NCBI GenBank assembly: GCA_945905925.1
Contig: CAMDQN010000013.1
Location: forward strand, 1 to 64,000
DNA length: 64,000 nucleotides
Reading direction: 5' to 3'
Source: Singulisphaera sp. GP187
GTDB lineage: Bacteria > Planctomycetota > Planctomycetia > Gemmatales > Gemmataceae
Every line of letters begins with the position of its first letter. The first letter of the stretch is position 1. Positions 26,495 through 34,505 of the stretch are shown piece by piece. The position numbers were made by a program, and so were the translations under genes. Under the pieces are notes generated by a model. That model was given only the letters and a program-made list of their open reading frames with translations. It ran no database searches and was not told the origin of the DNA.

Positions 26495-27868
26495 CTACCC
26501 CAGTCCTTCAGCGGTCAGCGATTCGATGCTCGCCTCGAACGCGGTCAGCGTGTGGTCGATCACCGCGTCCGTGTGATCGCGACTCGTCATCCCCGCGAAG
26601 CCCCACCAATCGACACCGTTGAGCAGCATCGCTTGGCGTAACGAGGAATACTGCTTCATGTTCTTCGGGCCGTCGAGCTTGTTCACGTCGCCGTCGAACG
26701 GGACGAACCCGTTGTTGACGCCGCTCGTTGTGCTCGGGCGCGCGCCGTGATAATTCGGCACCACGCGGACCATGCTGAAGTCGCCGTAAGCCACCCACGG
26801 CCACTCACGCGCCTCGAACAATTCGTTCAGTTTGTTGCGGAGGCGAGTCGCGGCGGCGTTCGCCTTATCGCACGGCTCACCGGTCGCGACGCGCTTCAGG
26901 GCCGCGATGCCGGCTGCGGCCGAAAGCGGGTTCGCGTTGTAGGTGCCCGGATGCTTCATCTTCGGCTTACCGGGTCGCGGCTCGATGAACGCGAGTACGT
27001 CGGCGCGACCCGCGACACAACCTCCGGGCAACCCGCCCGCGAGAATCTTCGCAAGCGCCGTGAGGTCCGGCGTGACGCCGTAGAACGCTTGTGCGCCGCC
27101 CGGCGATACGCGAAAACCTGTAATCACCTCGTCGAAGATAAGCAGCCGGTTATGGCGCGTGCACACTTCGCGCAGCCCCTGCAAGAACGCCCCGCGAATC
27201 GGGACCGCGCCCCAGTGCCCGCCGGTCGGTTCGAGGATAACAGCGCCGATTTGCGGGTCGGCTTTCAGCGCGTCCTCGACGCGGTTGAGGTCGTTTGGCG
27301 GCACTGCGACGCAGTGACGTGCCACGTCGTCGGGAACGCCGGGTGTTCCCGGTGCATCGTACGGGTAATCCGCCGATACGGTGACGTAGTCGTGCCAGCC
27401 GTGGAAGTGACCGTGGAACTTGAGGAACTTCCCGCGCCCGGTGTAGAGCCGCGACAACCGCAGCGCCATCATGGTGGCTTCCGTGCCACTGCCGGTGAAC
27501 CGCACGCGTTCCGCGCTCGGGATCAACTTGCGCACCAACTCGCCCCACTCGATTTCCGCATCATGACACGCGCCGTGGTGCGTGCCCCGCGCCATCTGTT
27601 CCTGAACCGCTTTAACCACATCATCCGGGCAGTGGCCGAGCAGGTGCGAACCGTGCCCGACGAAGTAGTCGGTGAGTTTGTGGCCGTCCACGTCCCACTT
27701 GTGCGCGCCGAGTGCGTGAGAAATGTAAACCGGGAACGGGTCCATCATGCGGGCGTCGTGCGTGACGCCGGTGGGGAACACGCCTTTCGCGTGCTCGAAC
27801 CGCTGCTTCGATCCTGGGAACGCGGCGGAATAACGCTCGGCAAGGGTCAGCGTCGCGGTCGCGGGCAT
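26495..27868 (-). CDS. Class III aminotransferase, glutamate-1-semialdehyde aminomutase-like
   Basis: The product has 457 residues from the ATG at 27868. PLP-fold features are FTGSGTEATMMALRLSR (124-140), IFDEVITGFR (244-253, D246 binds the cofactor) and Schiff-base K274 in ALAKILAGGLPGG. The overall pattern is that of HemL. However, the usual GTLSGNP block is GTYNANP, and the C-terminal part is longer and divergent. It could be a secondary-metabolite or amino-sugar aminotransferase instead of the haem enzyme, so no symbol is given. It is downstream of the candidate selenoprotein, separated by a perfect 33-bp hairpin. Confidence 0.85.
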   Translation of the reverse strand: MPATATLTLAERYSAAFPGSKQRFEHAKGVFPTGVTHDARMMDPFPVYISHALGAHKWDVDGHKLTDYFVGHGSHLLGHCPDDVVKAVQEQMARGTHHGACHDAEIEWGELVRKLIPSAERVRFTGSGTEATMMALRLSRLYTGRGKFLKFHGHFHGWHDYVTVSADYPYDAPGTPGVPDDVARHCVAVPPNDLNRVEDALKADPQIGAVILEPTGGHWGAVPIRGAFLQGLREVCTRHNRLLIFDEVITGFRVSPGGAQAFYGVTPDLTALAKILAGGLPGGCVAGRADVLAFIEPRPGKPKMKHPGTYNANPLSAAAGIAALKRVATGEPCDKANAAATRLRNKLNELFEAREWPWVAYGDFSMVRVVPNYHGARPSTTSGVNNGFVPFDGDVNKLDGPKNMKQYSSLRQAMLLNGVDWWGFAGMTSRDHTDAVIDHTLTAFEASIESLTAEGLG

Positions 27869-27880
27869 TGGGTGCCTCCA

Positions 27881-27968
27881 AAAGGCGAGCGGGGGCGTAA
27901 GCCCTGTTAAACGTGTTCGCTTAGTGTAGCGAATGCGTTTAACAGGGCTTACGCCCCCGCTCGCCTTT
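27881..27968. repeat. Perfect 33-bp-arm hairpin element (GGCGAGCGGGGG family)
   Basis: The arms 27881-27913 and 27936-27968 are exact reverse complements, and the stem continues into the loop via TTCGCT/AGCGAA. It ends one base before the stop codon of the candidate selenoprotein gene and starts 12 bp upstream of the aminotransferase ATG. The end sequence GGCGAGCGGGGGCGTAAGCC is shared, with mismatches, by the element at 51542-51626, so this is a repeat family rather than a one-off terminator. Confidence 0.9.
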
Positions 27969-27969
27969 G

Positions 27970-29034
27970 TCACTTCGTGTTGACCGGGAGCGTGGACACC
28001 TTCTCCTTCAGCACGTCCTCGAACACGATCGTGAAGAGTTGCGACAACTTCGGCAGCGGGTAGTACGCGAGCAGCGCGTGAACCTGACCCTGGTTGCCGA
28101 GTCCGCGACCCGCGTTGGTGCGGAGTTGGTTGTTCGTCGGCACCGGCGGCGGACCGTTCAGAATCGCCGGCAGCGTCTTCGGTGGCAGCGTCAAACTCGA
28201 TTCCGACGCGAGCCGTTCCAGGTGACCTTTGCGAAGCGCCGCGCGGTACTTCGCCGCGTCGCCGCCGGCTTCGCTCGCCGCGAGCTTCCGCAGATCGACC
28301 GCCCAGCGCGCCTCGCGCAGGAACGCTTGCGCGCCGAGCGGACCCGCGACCGCGTGAATCACGGTGCCGTCGCTCAGGCAGAAGTACGCCACGACGTTCC
28401 CGCCGACCTTCACCCCGCTCACCACGCGGAACGTGCCGACCTTCTGGTACGTCGATTCAAAGTTGTCGCCGAGGAACTTCCCAACCGCGTCATCGGACAA
28501 GGCTCCCACACGGAGAGCTTGAGCGTTGTTTCACGTGAAGCCCGGGTCGTCGAAGTGCCCGGAGATGTGCAGCACGAGCAGCAACTTCTTGGAGGTCTTT
28601 GCTTCTTCGGCCGCTTCGGGCATACCGGCGTGGAACTTCACCTTAGTGTTGAACGTCTGGCACCGCTCGGCGGGCATCAGTTCGCTCGCGGGCAGTTTGA
28701 AGTCCGGCACCGCGGGCGCGGCGACAACGACCGGTTCGCCTGGCGTTACGACCGGAACCGCAATCGGCACCGCGACAATCTGAGTGCGAATCACGATCTC
28801 GCGCGGCATTGGGATCGGTTCATCGGGCAAGGAACCAGGAGGCGGAAGATCGGGGGGGACGAGTTCGAGACTTGCGAACAGTGAGACCGTCGGTGCGGCG
28901 GGACGCGTCACGACGACGCCCGTGAGGAACGCCCAGAGCGGCAGCCCGATCGCGGCGACCGTGCGCCAGTCGATGATCTTGAGGAACCCCGCGCGCGCGG
29001 TTGGAACCGGGGCGGGTTTTGGAACCGATGACAT
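27970..29034 (-). CDS. Membrane-anchored thioredoxin-like protein with in-frame TGA: candidate selenoprotein
   Basis: Read through the single TGA at 28533-28531, the product has 354 residues. The ATG at 29034 follows an AGGGAG ribosome binding site. Residues 25-42 form an N-terminal membrane segment, followed by a Pro/Val-rich linker. From about residue 130 a thioredoxin-like pattern appears: the strand LLLVLHISG (151-159), loop HFDDPGFT, codon 168 TGA, then an N-terminal helix starting NNAQALRV and a strand pair VGGNVVAYFCLSDG. In thioredoxin folds this loop-to-helix position holds the redox Cys. Both halves share one frame, and the downstream 186 codons keep good coding character. The alternative is a Cys-to-stop mutation or a read error. 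Family not recognised. Confidence 0.7.
28498..28533 (-). promoter_or_regulatory. SECIS-like hairpin after the in-frame TGA
   Basis: In the sense strand, TGA (28533-28531) is followed by nine nucleotides, then a stem: CAAGCTCTC (28521-28513), loop CGTGT (28512-28508), and GGGAGCCTTG (28507-28498). It has nine pairs including one G-U, with a single C bulge at 28501. The loop begins 18 nt after the TGA and has G at its second position. From memory, bacterial SECIS elements need a loop with an early G, about 16-37 nt downstream of the TGA. The match is good but not unique, since GC-rich coding sequence folds easily. Confidence 0.55.
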
Positions 29035-29128
29035 CAGGCGCTCCCTAATCATGGGTCGTGCGGCAGCGTCAGTTGCTGGAACGAATTTACCGCGATGTCG
29101 TTTGTGGCGAGCGGGGATTTTCGCGAGA

Positions 29129-29869
29129 TCAGACGCCGCGCGTGGTTGGTTCCCAGATGTACTTGTGCATCTGCAACTGCATCCGCACACGGTGCAGACC
29201 GGATTCGAGCAACCACCCGACCAGTTCCACCGGGCGAACGCTGGAGAACACGCAACTCACTAAACACGTGAAGCGACTATCGAGACGTTGCTTGCGGACC
29301 ACGCTCGCGGTCCAGTCCCAGTCCGCGCGCGACGCAATCACGAACTTAATTTGATCACTCGGCTTCAACGCGTCGAGGTTCGCCCACCGGTTGCGGTGGC
29401 TTTCGCCGCTGTCGGGGCACTTCAGATCCATGATGACGTGAACACGCGAATCGACCACTGTCACGTCGTGCGCGCCACTCGTTTCGAGCAGCACCGTCTT
29501 TCCCGCGTCGCACAACTCGGTCATCAGCGCGAACACATCGGCTTGCAATAACGGTTCGCCACCGGTGATCTCCACGAGCGGACACCCGAAACTGAGTGCC
29601 TTTGCCAACACGTCAGCGCGCGTCATCCGCGTGCCTTGGTTGAACGCGTGCGGGGTGTCGCACCAACGACACCGTGAGTCGCATACGGAGGTTCTCACGA
29701 ACACACACGGCAATCCTGCGAAAGTGGATTCGCCTTGCACGCTCAGGTAAATCTCGTGGATCAGCAACTCGCCCGGCGGCACGTCGCGCAACAGTGCGAC
29801 GCGGTGCGATGCTTCCGCGGGCACGTCGAGCAGTGGGTAAGGTAACGTTGTTTGCATGACACCAACCAT
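29129..29869 (-). CDS. queE: 7-carboxy-7-deazaguanine synthase
   Basis: The product has 246 residues from the ATG at 29869 (a second ATG at 29857 is also possible). It is a radical SAM protein with the C-x3-C-x2-C cluster motif in SVCDSRCRWCD, preceded by IHEIYLSVQGES, the QueE signature, and followed by VEITGGEPLLQ. QueE converts 6-carboxytetrahydropterin to 7-carboxy-7-deazaguanine in queuosine synthesis. Length and motifs fit fully. The next gene starts 94 nt downstream; no other queuosine gene is present in the window. Confidence 0.93.
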   Translation of the reverse strand: MVGVMQTTLPYPLLDVPAEASHRVALLRDVPPGELLIHEIYLSVQGESTFAGLPCVFVRTSVCDSRCRWCDTPHAFNQGTRMTRADVLAKALSFGCPLVEITGGEPLLQADVFALMTELCDAGKTVLLETSGAHDVTVVDSRVHVIMDLKCPDSGESHRNRWANLDALKPSDQIKFVIASRADWDWTASVVRKQRLDSRFTCLVSCVFSSVRPVELVGWLLESGLHRVRMQLQMHKYIWEPTTRGV

Positions 29870-29976
29870 GATAGCAGGTGGCCGAGTCCCACTCTTGGAA
29901 TGTCGTTGACCGCGATCGGTTGCGGGCACACACTGATCGGTAAGTCTCTCCGTCGTACCGGCTGAGGAACGCCCGC

Positions 29977-31401
29977 ATGTCCACTAGCCGTCCGCTCGAC
30001 CGCCGCACCTGGCTGAAACTAGGTGGTCTCAGCCTCGGGGCACTCGTCAGCGGCACCGGGCCGAACCTGGCGCAACTGTTCGCCACCGAGTCGGCCGCGG
30101 GCAGCGACTTCTCCGTTATCCTGTTCTGGGCTAACGGCGGTCCCAGCCACCTCGACACGTTCGACCTCAAGCCCGACGCCCCCGCGGAGGTTCGCGGCCC
30201 GTTCAAACCGATCAAGACGAACACCGTCGGGGTTCACATCACCGAGCACCTGCCCCGGATCGCGAAGCTGGCGGACAAGTTCGCGCTCGTCCGCAGTCTG
30301 CACCACAACCGGGGCGAGCACTCCGGCGGCAGCCACCGGTTCCTGACCGGTTACCCGTCGGTCGCGGCGAACCTCAACGACGCCGAGTACCCGGACGTCG
30401 GGTCGGTCGTCTCCAAGGAACTGGATGGCCGGGGAGGGGAGGTCCCGACTTATGTGTCGAACACCAAGTCCTACGGGAGCGGGCCGGGCCACCTGGGGCC
30501 GGGGTTCGCCCCGTTCATGCCCCACGCCAACCCTGTCACATCGACCGGGGCGAACGCCTACGACCCGGTCCCGTTGCACCTCACGAAGGAGGGCCACGCG
30601 GGTCTGAGCCTCGACCCGGACGGGACGGTAACCCTGCGCCGCCGGGACGACCTGCGCCGGAGCCTCGACGCGCTCCCGCGCTGGCTCGACGACCGCTCCG
30701 GTCCCACGGCCGAGTTCGGCCGGCACCAGCGGCGGGCGGTCGAACTCCTGGCCGGTCCGCGCACCCGCGCGGCGTTCGACTTGGGCCGCGAGGACGCGCG
30801 CACGGTTGCGAGATACGGCGACTCCGACTGGGGGCGCGACCTACTGACGGCCCGACGGTTGGTCGAAGCCGGCGCCCGGTTCGTCCAGTGCCAGGCGAAC
30901 ATCCGGCTCCGCTCGGACACAGGCCGGATCACCACCTGGGACGACCACTCGGTCAACTGCGACATCTTCCGCGCGTACGAGGAGCGGATGCCGGTGCTCG
31001 ACCGGGCGGTGTCGGCGCTGATCGAGGATCTGTCCGACCGCGGGCTGGACCGGCACGTCCTGTTCGTGTTCTGCGGCGAGTTCGGGCGCACTCCGCGGAT
31101 CGCGTATCAGGATGCGAGCCGCCGACCTGGCCGGGACCACTGGCCGCGCGCAATGAGCGTACTCTTGGCCGGCGGGGGGCTGCGGATGGGGCAAGTCGTC
31201 GGCGCGACGAACGGACGGGGCGAGGAACCGACTCACCGGGCGATGGACAGCAACTGCCTGCTCGCGACCATTTACCAGCGGTTTGGAATCGACCCCAATC
31301 GGGCGCACCGCGACCGGGCGGGGCGCCCGATCGCGATCCTCCCCGAGTGCGAACCAATCGCGGAACTGATCGGCACCCGGCCCGCGCGCGGAGTCGGCTG
31401 A
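29977..31401 (+). CDS. DUF1501 exported protein (paralogue 2)
   Basis: The 474-residue protein has a twin-arginine signal (DRRTWLKLGGLSLGALVSG, residues 8-26). The DUF1501 core is clear: FWANGGPSHLDTFDLKPDAP, RSLHHNRGEHSGGSHRF, and FCGEFGRTPRI followed by GRDHWP. It shares these blocks with the protein at 8318-9676 but also has an extended C-terminus (RFGIDPNRAHRDRAGRP) like other planctomycete DUF1501 proteins. Enzymatic role unknown. It diverges from queE across 107 bp. GC is even higher than its neighbours, in contrast with the region just downstream. Confidence 0.92.
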   Translation: MSTSRPLDRRTWLKLGGLSLGALVSGTGPNLAQLFATESAAGSDFSVILFWANGGPSHLDTFDLKPDAPAEVRGPFKPIKTNTVGVHITEHLPRIAKLADKFALVRSLHHNRGEHSGGSHRFLTGYPSVAANLNDAEYPDVGSVVSKELDGRGGEVPTYVSNTKSYGSGPGHLGPGFAPFMPHANPVTSTGANAYDPVPLHLTKEGHAGLSLDPDGTVTLRRRDDLRRSLDALPRWLDDRSGPTAEFGRHQRRAVELLAGPRTRAAFDLGREDARTVARYGDSDWGRDLLTARRLVEAGARFVQCQANIRLRSDTGRITTWDDHSVNCDIFRAYEERMPVLDRAVSALIEDLSDRGLDRHVLFVFCGEFGRTPRIAYQDASRRPGRDHWPRAMSVLLAGGGLRMGQVVGATNGRGEEPTHRAMDSNCLLATIYQRFGIDPNRAHRDRAGRPIAILPECEPIAELIGTRPARGVG

Positions 31402-31436
31402 ACGCGACGAGCCAACAGGGATCAGGAACGCCTCTC

Positions 31437-31844
31437 GTGCGAAGTGTTGACAACCCGCCGCATACGTCGTTCGGGCGCGGGCCATTGGTGAACTCCTTGA
31501 GCAGAGTCTACACCGTTAACTTCGTGTCCACCAAACTTGGGGAACCTCAAGTGTCGGCAAACACTGCAGCCTTTACTGGTGGCGGAATCCATCTCCTCAA
31601 CGGCGATCTCCGGCTCGATGGTTCGCTGATTTGCTGCAATAACGCTGTAAACAACTTCAGCGAAGCCACCCGCGGTGGCGGCGTCTTTGCCGCCGACGGA
31701 ACGAACGTGATCGCTGCAAACAATCCGACCATCGCTTCCAACGGCGCGCTGACCGGGGACGGACTTTATCTCGAAGCAGGTGCCGCGCGCACAGGCACGA
31801 TCATCTACGTCGAAGATTCGGAATACGACGGCAATCCGGCCTGA
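31437..31844 (+). pseudogene. Orphan C-terminal fragment of a parallel beta-helix protein
   Basis: One frame ending at 31844 reads as the last coils of a right-handed beta-helix or Pmp-like surface protein: AAFTGGGIHLLNGDLRLDG, ICCNNAVNNFSE, GGGVFAADGTNVIAANN and GDGLYLEAG. There is no good start codon with a ribosome binding site (a GTG at 31488 is the only candidate), no signal peptide and no upstream coils. I read it as the remnant of a larger gene. The sequence between 31402 and 31437 shows nothing, so the whole 475-bp gap between the two complete genes is explained by this remnant. Confidence 0.6.
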
Positions 31845-31876
31845 TTCGGTTGTGGCATACTCCTGAGGAACCGGAC

Positions 31877-33094
31877 ATGGTGACCAAGCAATTGCTTCGC
31901 TGCCTGCTTCTCGCGGGTGGTCTGGCAACGCTTCGTCTCGTCGCGGCGGAACCAGTGCCCGCGCCGCGCGTGGTGTCACCTGGGGAGTTGGTGCGCCGCT
32001 TGGCCAGCCCAAGCGAGCAGGAGTGGCAAGAGGCACGCCGCCAGTTACTCCTGCTTGAATCAGAGCCACCGGAACTGCTTCGGGCAACAGAATCAAGTGA
32101 CCCGCTGCAGCGCGAGCGTGCAGCAAATGTCCTCAGCAAGATGGCTCAATCTCGGGCCGATCGCGTCATGAATCGGGCGGAACGATACGTCAATTCTGGG
32201 CAAATCGACCTGCTCGTGGCCAACTCCCAAATGTGGACGTTGGCCACTGGAGAGGAGCGTCTCTGGATGCCCGCGTTTGAACTGTCCGAGCGGATTGCGG
32301 CAAAAGGGAAATTGCAATGGCCGCTGGGAGGGAAAAAGGCAAGCGGTGTAAAGGGTTTCGTAACCTGGACCGATCCGACGTTCGTGCGGACTGACGAACC
32401 GTTCCGCCCGCAGGCGCGGATCGGAAAAGGGAACCGTATCCCCTGCCATTCCGTTGGCATCATCGCGCCAGAGATCGAGTCCCCGAACTCGATCTATAAA
32501 GCGTTTCTGGTATCACGCGGGATTGTTCGTACACGCGACAATATCTCCCAGAGCGTCGTCATCGCAAACGGAGATGTCGCCGGATACACGGTGACCAACG
32601 CCATCATCATAGCCGATGGTGACATTACGATCACTTTGGCGACCGACACGATCCTGATCGCCCGCGGCAAAATCAACACGGCCGCGGCAACCGGTTCCCA
32701 CCTCTCCGTTGGCGAGACCATCAAATTTCGATACCCGGGGATGTCTCCAGGAGATCCGAATCTGGGCAACACCGCCAAAGAAAGCGAGACGAAACATCTC
32801 GGGTTCCTCACCTTCTTCGAGCTGTCGCGTGTCGGGTTGGAGGTGACCGCAAAGGACAAGTCTTTGCGTATCGCCAAACTGACCGACGGTTCCCCGCTCC
32901 GCAAAGCTGGCGTTGCAGTCGATGATGTTATCGCGAAGGCGAATGGCGTGTTCGTCACGACGGCCGAGGAACTGCGCCGAGCGCTCCGCGACGCTCACCG
33001 TCGTTCGCGCCGGGAAGTCGATGGAAATCCGCGTCCTGCTCCCGGAGTAGCCCGGCCTCACTTCCGACGCAAGCGCACCGCGTCCGCGTGCTGA
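31877..33094 (+). CDS. Exported PDZ protein with a C-terminal frameshift
   Basis: The ATG at 31877 follows a GAGGA ribosome binding site. Residues 1-23 form a signal peptide. A middle region has repeated hydrophobic strands (VVIANGDVAGYTVTNAIIIADGD), possibly a small beta-helix. A PDZ domain ends the protein: HLGFLTFFELSRVGLEV, then DGSPLRKAGVAVDDVIAKANG and TTAEELRRALR. Near 32990 the frame should shift by one base: the other frame reads TLTVVRAGKSMEIRVLLPE and stops at 33050, completing the PDZ. As it stands the open frame runs 37 bp into the converging plsC gene. A one-base error or a real mutation is likely. Confidence 0.75.
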   Translation: MVTKQLLRCLLLAGGLATLRLVAAEPVPAPRVVSPGELVRRLASPSEQEWQEARRQLLLLESEPPELLRATESSDPLQRERAANVLSKMAQSRADRVMNRAERYVNSGQIDLLVANSQMWTLATGEERLWMPAFELSERIAAKGKLQWPLGGKKASGVKGFVTWTDPTFVRTDEPFRPQARIGKGNRIPCHSVGIIAPEIESPNSIYKAFLVSRGIVRTRDNISQSVVIANGDVAGYTVTNAIIIADGDITITLATDTILIARGKINTAAATGSHLSVGETIKFRYPGMSPGDPNLGNTAKESETKHLGFLTFFELSRVGLEVTAKDKSLRIAKLTDGSPLRKAGVAVDDVIAKANGVFVTTAEELRRALRDAHRRSRREVDGNPRPAPGVARPHFRRKRTASAC

Positions 33095-33726
33095 GCCACA
33101 ATCACGCGGAACAAGTCGTCGAGCATCGCCTCTCGCTTCATGTTCGCGTAGCGCGCCGGGTCGATCGGTTCGCCGATCGAAATCGCGATCGTACTCGGTT
33201 CGGGCGGCAGCAGCAGCGGCGAGAACTTCGGCCACTTCATGAACCGCGACCACGCGGCGAACGCACCCGCGATTCCCACGGGCACGATCGGACACTTCAC
33301 TCGCTTGATGAGCAGCGACACGCCCGGCTTCAACGGTTGAACTTCACCATCGTGCGTGCGCTCGCCCTCCGGGAACATCAGCACGGCCTGCCCCTGACCG
33401 AGCGCGTCGAGTACCGCCTGGATGCCGTCCTTCCCCATGTTGCGGTCGATCGGGATCGCGTTCAGACTGCGGATGAGCGGGGCCAGCCCGCGCTGCTCGA
33501 AGAGCGTTTTGCGCGCGAGGTACGACAGGTAGCGCCGCGACGAGAGGCCGACCATCACCGGGTCGAGCATCGACTGATGGTTTGCCAGGAGCAGCACCGG
33601 CCCGGTGCGCGGCATGTTCTTCCAGCCCGCTCGCCTGATGCTGAAGCCGAACGTAAAGAAGGTAAACGAGGACCAGAAGACGGTGTCGTACCACATGCGG
33701 CCGACGAAGTCCGGGCGGTCAGCCAT
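33058..33726 (-). CDS. plsC: 1-acyl-sn-glycerol-3-phosphate acyltransferase
   Basis: The product has 222 residues from the ATG at 33726. It carries the acyltransferase motifs NHQSMLD (HX4D), PIDRN and FPEGERT, plus VPVGIAG. PlsC makes phosphatidic acid in phospholipid synthesis at the membrane, and the hydrophobic N-terminus (about residues 11-27) fits. It starts 29 nt after cmk stops; the cmk-plsC pairing is common in bacteria. The substrate preference could differ, since the family is broad. Confidence 0.92.
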   Translation of the reverse strand: MADRPDFVGRMWYDTVFWSSFTFFTFGFSIRRAGWKNMPRTGPVLLLANHQSMLDPVMVGLSSRRYLSYLARKTLFEQRGLAPLIRSLNAIPIDRNMGKDGIQAVLDALGQGQAVLMFPEGERTHDGEVQPLKPGVSLLIKRVKCPIVPVGIAGAFAAWSRFMKWPKFSPLLLPPEPSTIAISIGEPIDPARYANMKREAMLDDLFRVIVAQHADAVRLRRK

Positions 33727-33755
33727 AACCGGGTGCTCTCTGCCGGTCGCCGCGG

Positions 33756-34421
33756 TCACCGGTGGCGCGAACACGCGCGCTGGTCGCGGACGATGTTCTC
33801 TAATCGCTCGATAACCTCTTTCGAGGTGAGGTGTGTTGTATCGAGTATCACCGCGTCCGGGGCGGGTGCCATCGGCGCGAGTTCGCGTGCCGCGTCACGC
33901 CGGTCGCGCTCGTCCTGGTCGCGCATCACATCCTCGACGCTCACGCGCTGCCCGGCCGCAGCGAGTTCACCGACTCGCCGTTCGGCGCGAACGCGTGCGT
34001 CGGCGATGAGGAAGAACTTGCACTCCGCGAGTGGGAACACGAATGAACCCTGGTCGCGGCCGTCGCAGATCATGTCGCGTCCGGTCGTGGCGGCTCGCTG
34101 CGCGGCGACGAGCATAAGACGCACCGCCCGGTGAACGCTCACCTCGCTCGCGCCGCGCGACAACTCCGGCGTGCGGATCAAGTGGGCCACGTTCTCGCCG
34201 TTGAGCACCACGCACCCCGGCGGCAGTTCGACGTGAACGCCAGGCAGCGCGGCGGTGACTGCGGCTTCATCGGTTAAGCGGACCCCGAGCCTCTGCACCG
34301 CGAGCGCGACGGCGCGGTACATCGCGCCGGTGTTGAGGTACTCGAACCCCAACCGGGTCGCGAGTTCCTTCGTGACCGTACTCTTCCCGACCCCGGAGGG
34401 TCCATCGATGGTGACAATCAT
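33756..34421 (-). CDS. cmk: Cytidylate kinase
   Basis: The product has 221 residues from the ATG at 34421. The Walker A motif GPSGVGKST is at residues 7-15, followed by YLNTGAMYRAVAL, the family signature for CMP binding. A GRDMICDGRDQGSFVFP block and RVRAERRVGEL complete the pattern. It phosphorylates CMP/dCMP with ATP for nucleotide synthesis. The longer in-frame start upstream runs into a palindrome and is rejected. It is the first gene of the cmk-plsC pair. Confidence 0.95.
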   Translation of the reverse strand: MIVTIDGPSGVGKSTVTKELATRLGFEYLNTGAMYRAVALAVQRLGVRLTDEAAVTAALPGVHVELPPGCVVLNGENVAHLIRTPELSRGASEVSVHRAVRLMLVAAQRAATTGRDMICDGRDQGSFVFPLAECKFFLIADARVRAERRVGELAAAGQRVSVEDVMRDQDERDRRDAARELAPMAPAPDAVILDTTHLTSKEVIERLENIVRDQRACSRHR

Positions 34422-34429
34422 ACCTGTAA

Positions 34430-34482
34430 AGTACTGAGTGATGAGGAAAGGCACCTGTTGCCGTTCCTCATCACTCAGTACT
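34430..34482. repeat. Perfect 19-bp inverted repeat upstream of cmk
   Basis: The arms 34430-34448 and 34464-34482 are exact reverse complements around a 15-nt spacer. Extra GAGTGATGAGTA-type units follow in tandem to 34493. It lies between the Pro-rich protein gene and cmk, and a degraded look-alike of the same units occurs near 55840-55915. Confidence 0.85.
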
Positions 34483-34505
34483 CATCACTCATTACTGCGA
34501 ACAGG

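Noticed and set aside
26495-27868. Naming the aminotransferase hemL
   Set aside because: The GTLSGNP block and C-terminus differ from true glutamate-1-semialdehyde aminomutase, so only the family is given.
27970-28509. Separate gene starting at GTG 28509 after the TGA
   Set aside because: No ribosome binding site, the start would fall inside the thioredoxin-like domain, and the frame is identical to the upstream half.
32975-33000. Programmed ribosomal frameshift in the PDZ gene
   Set aside because: No slippery heptamer or downstream pseudoknot is evident, so a mutation or read error is simpler.
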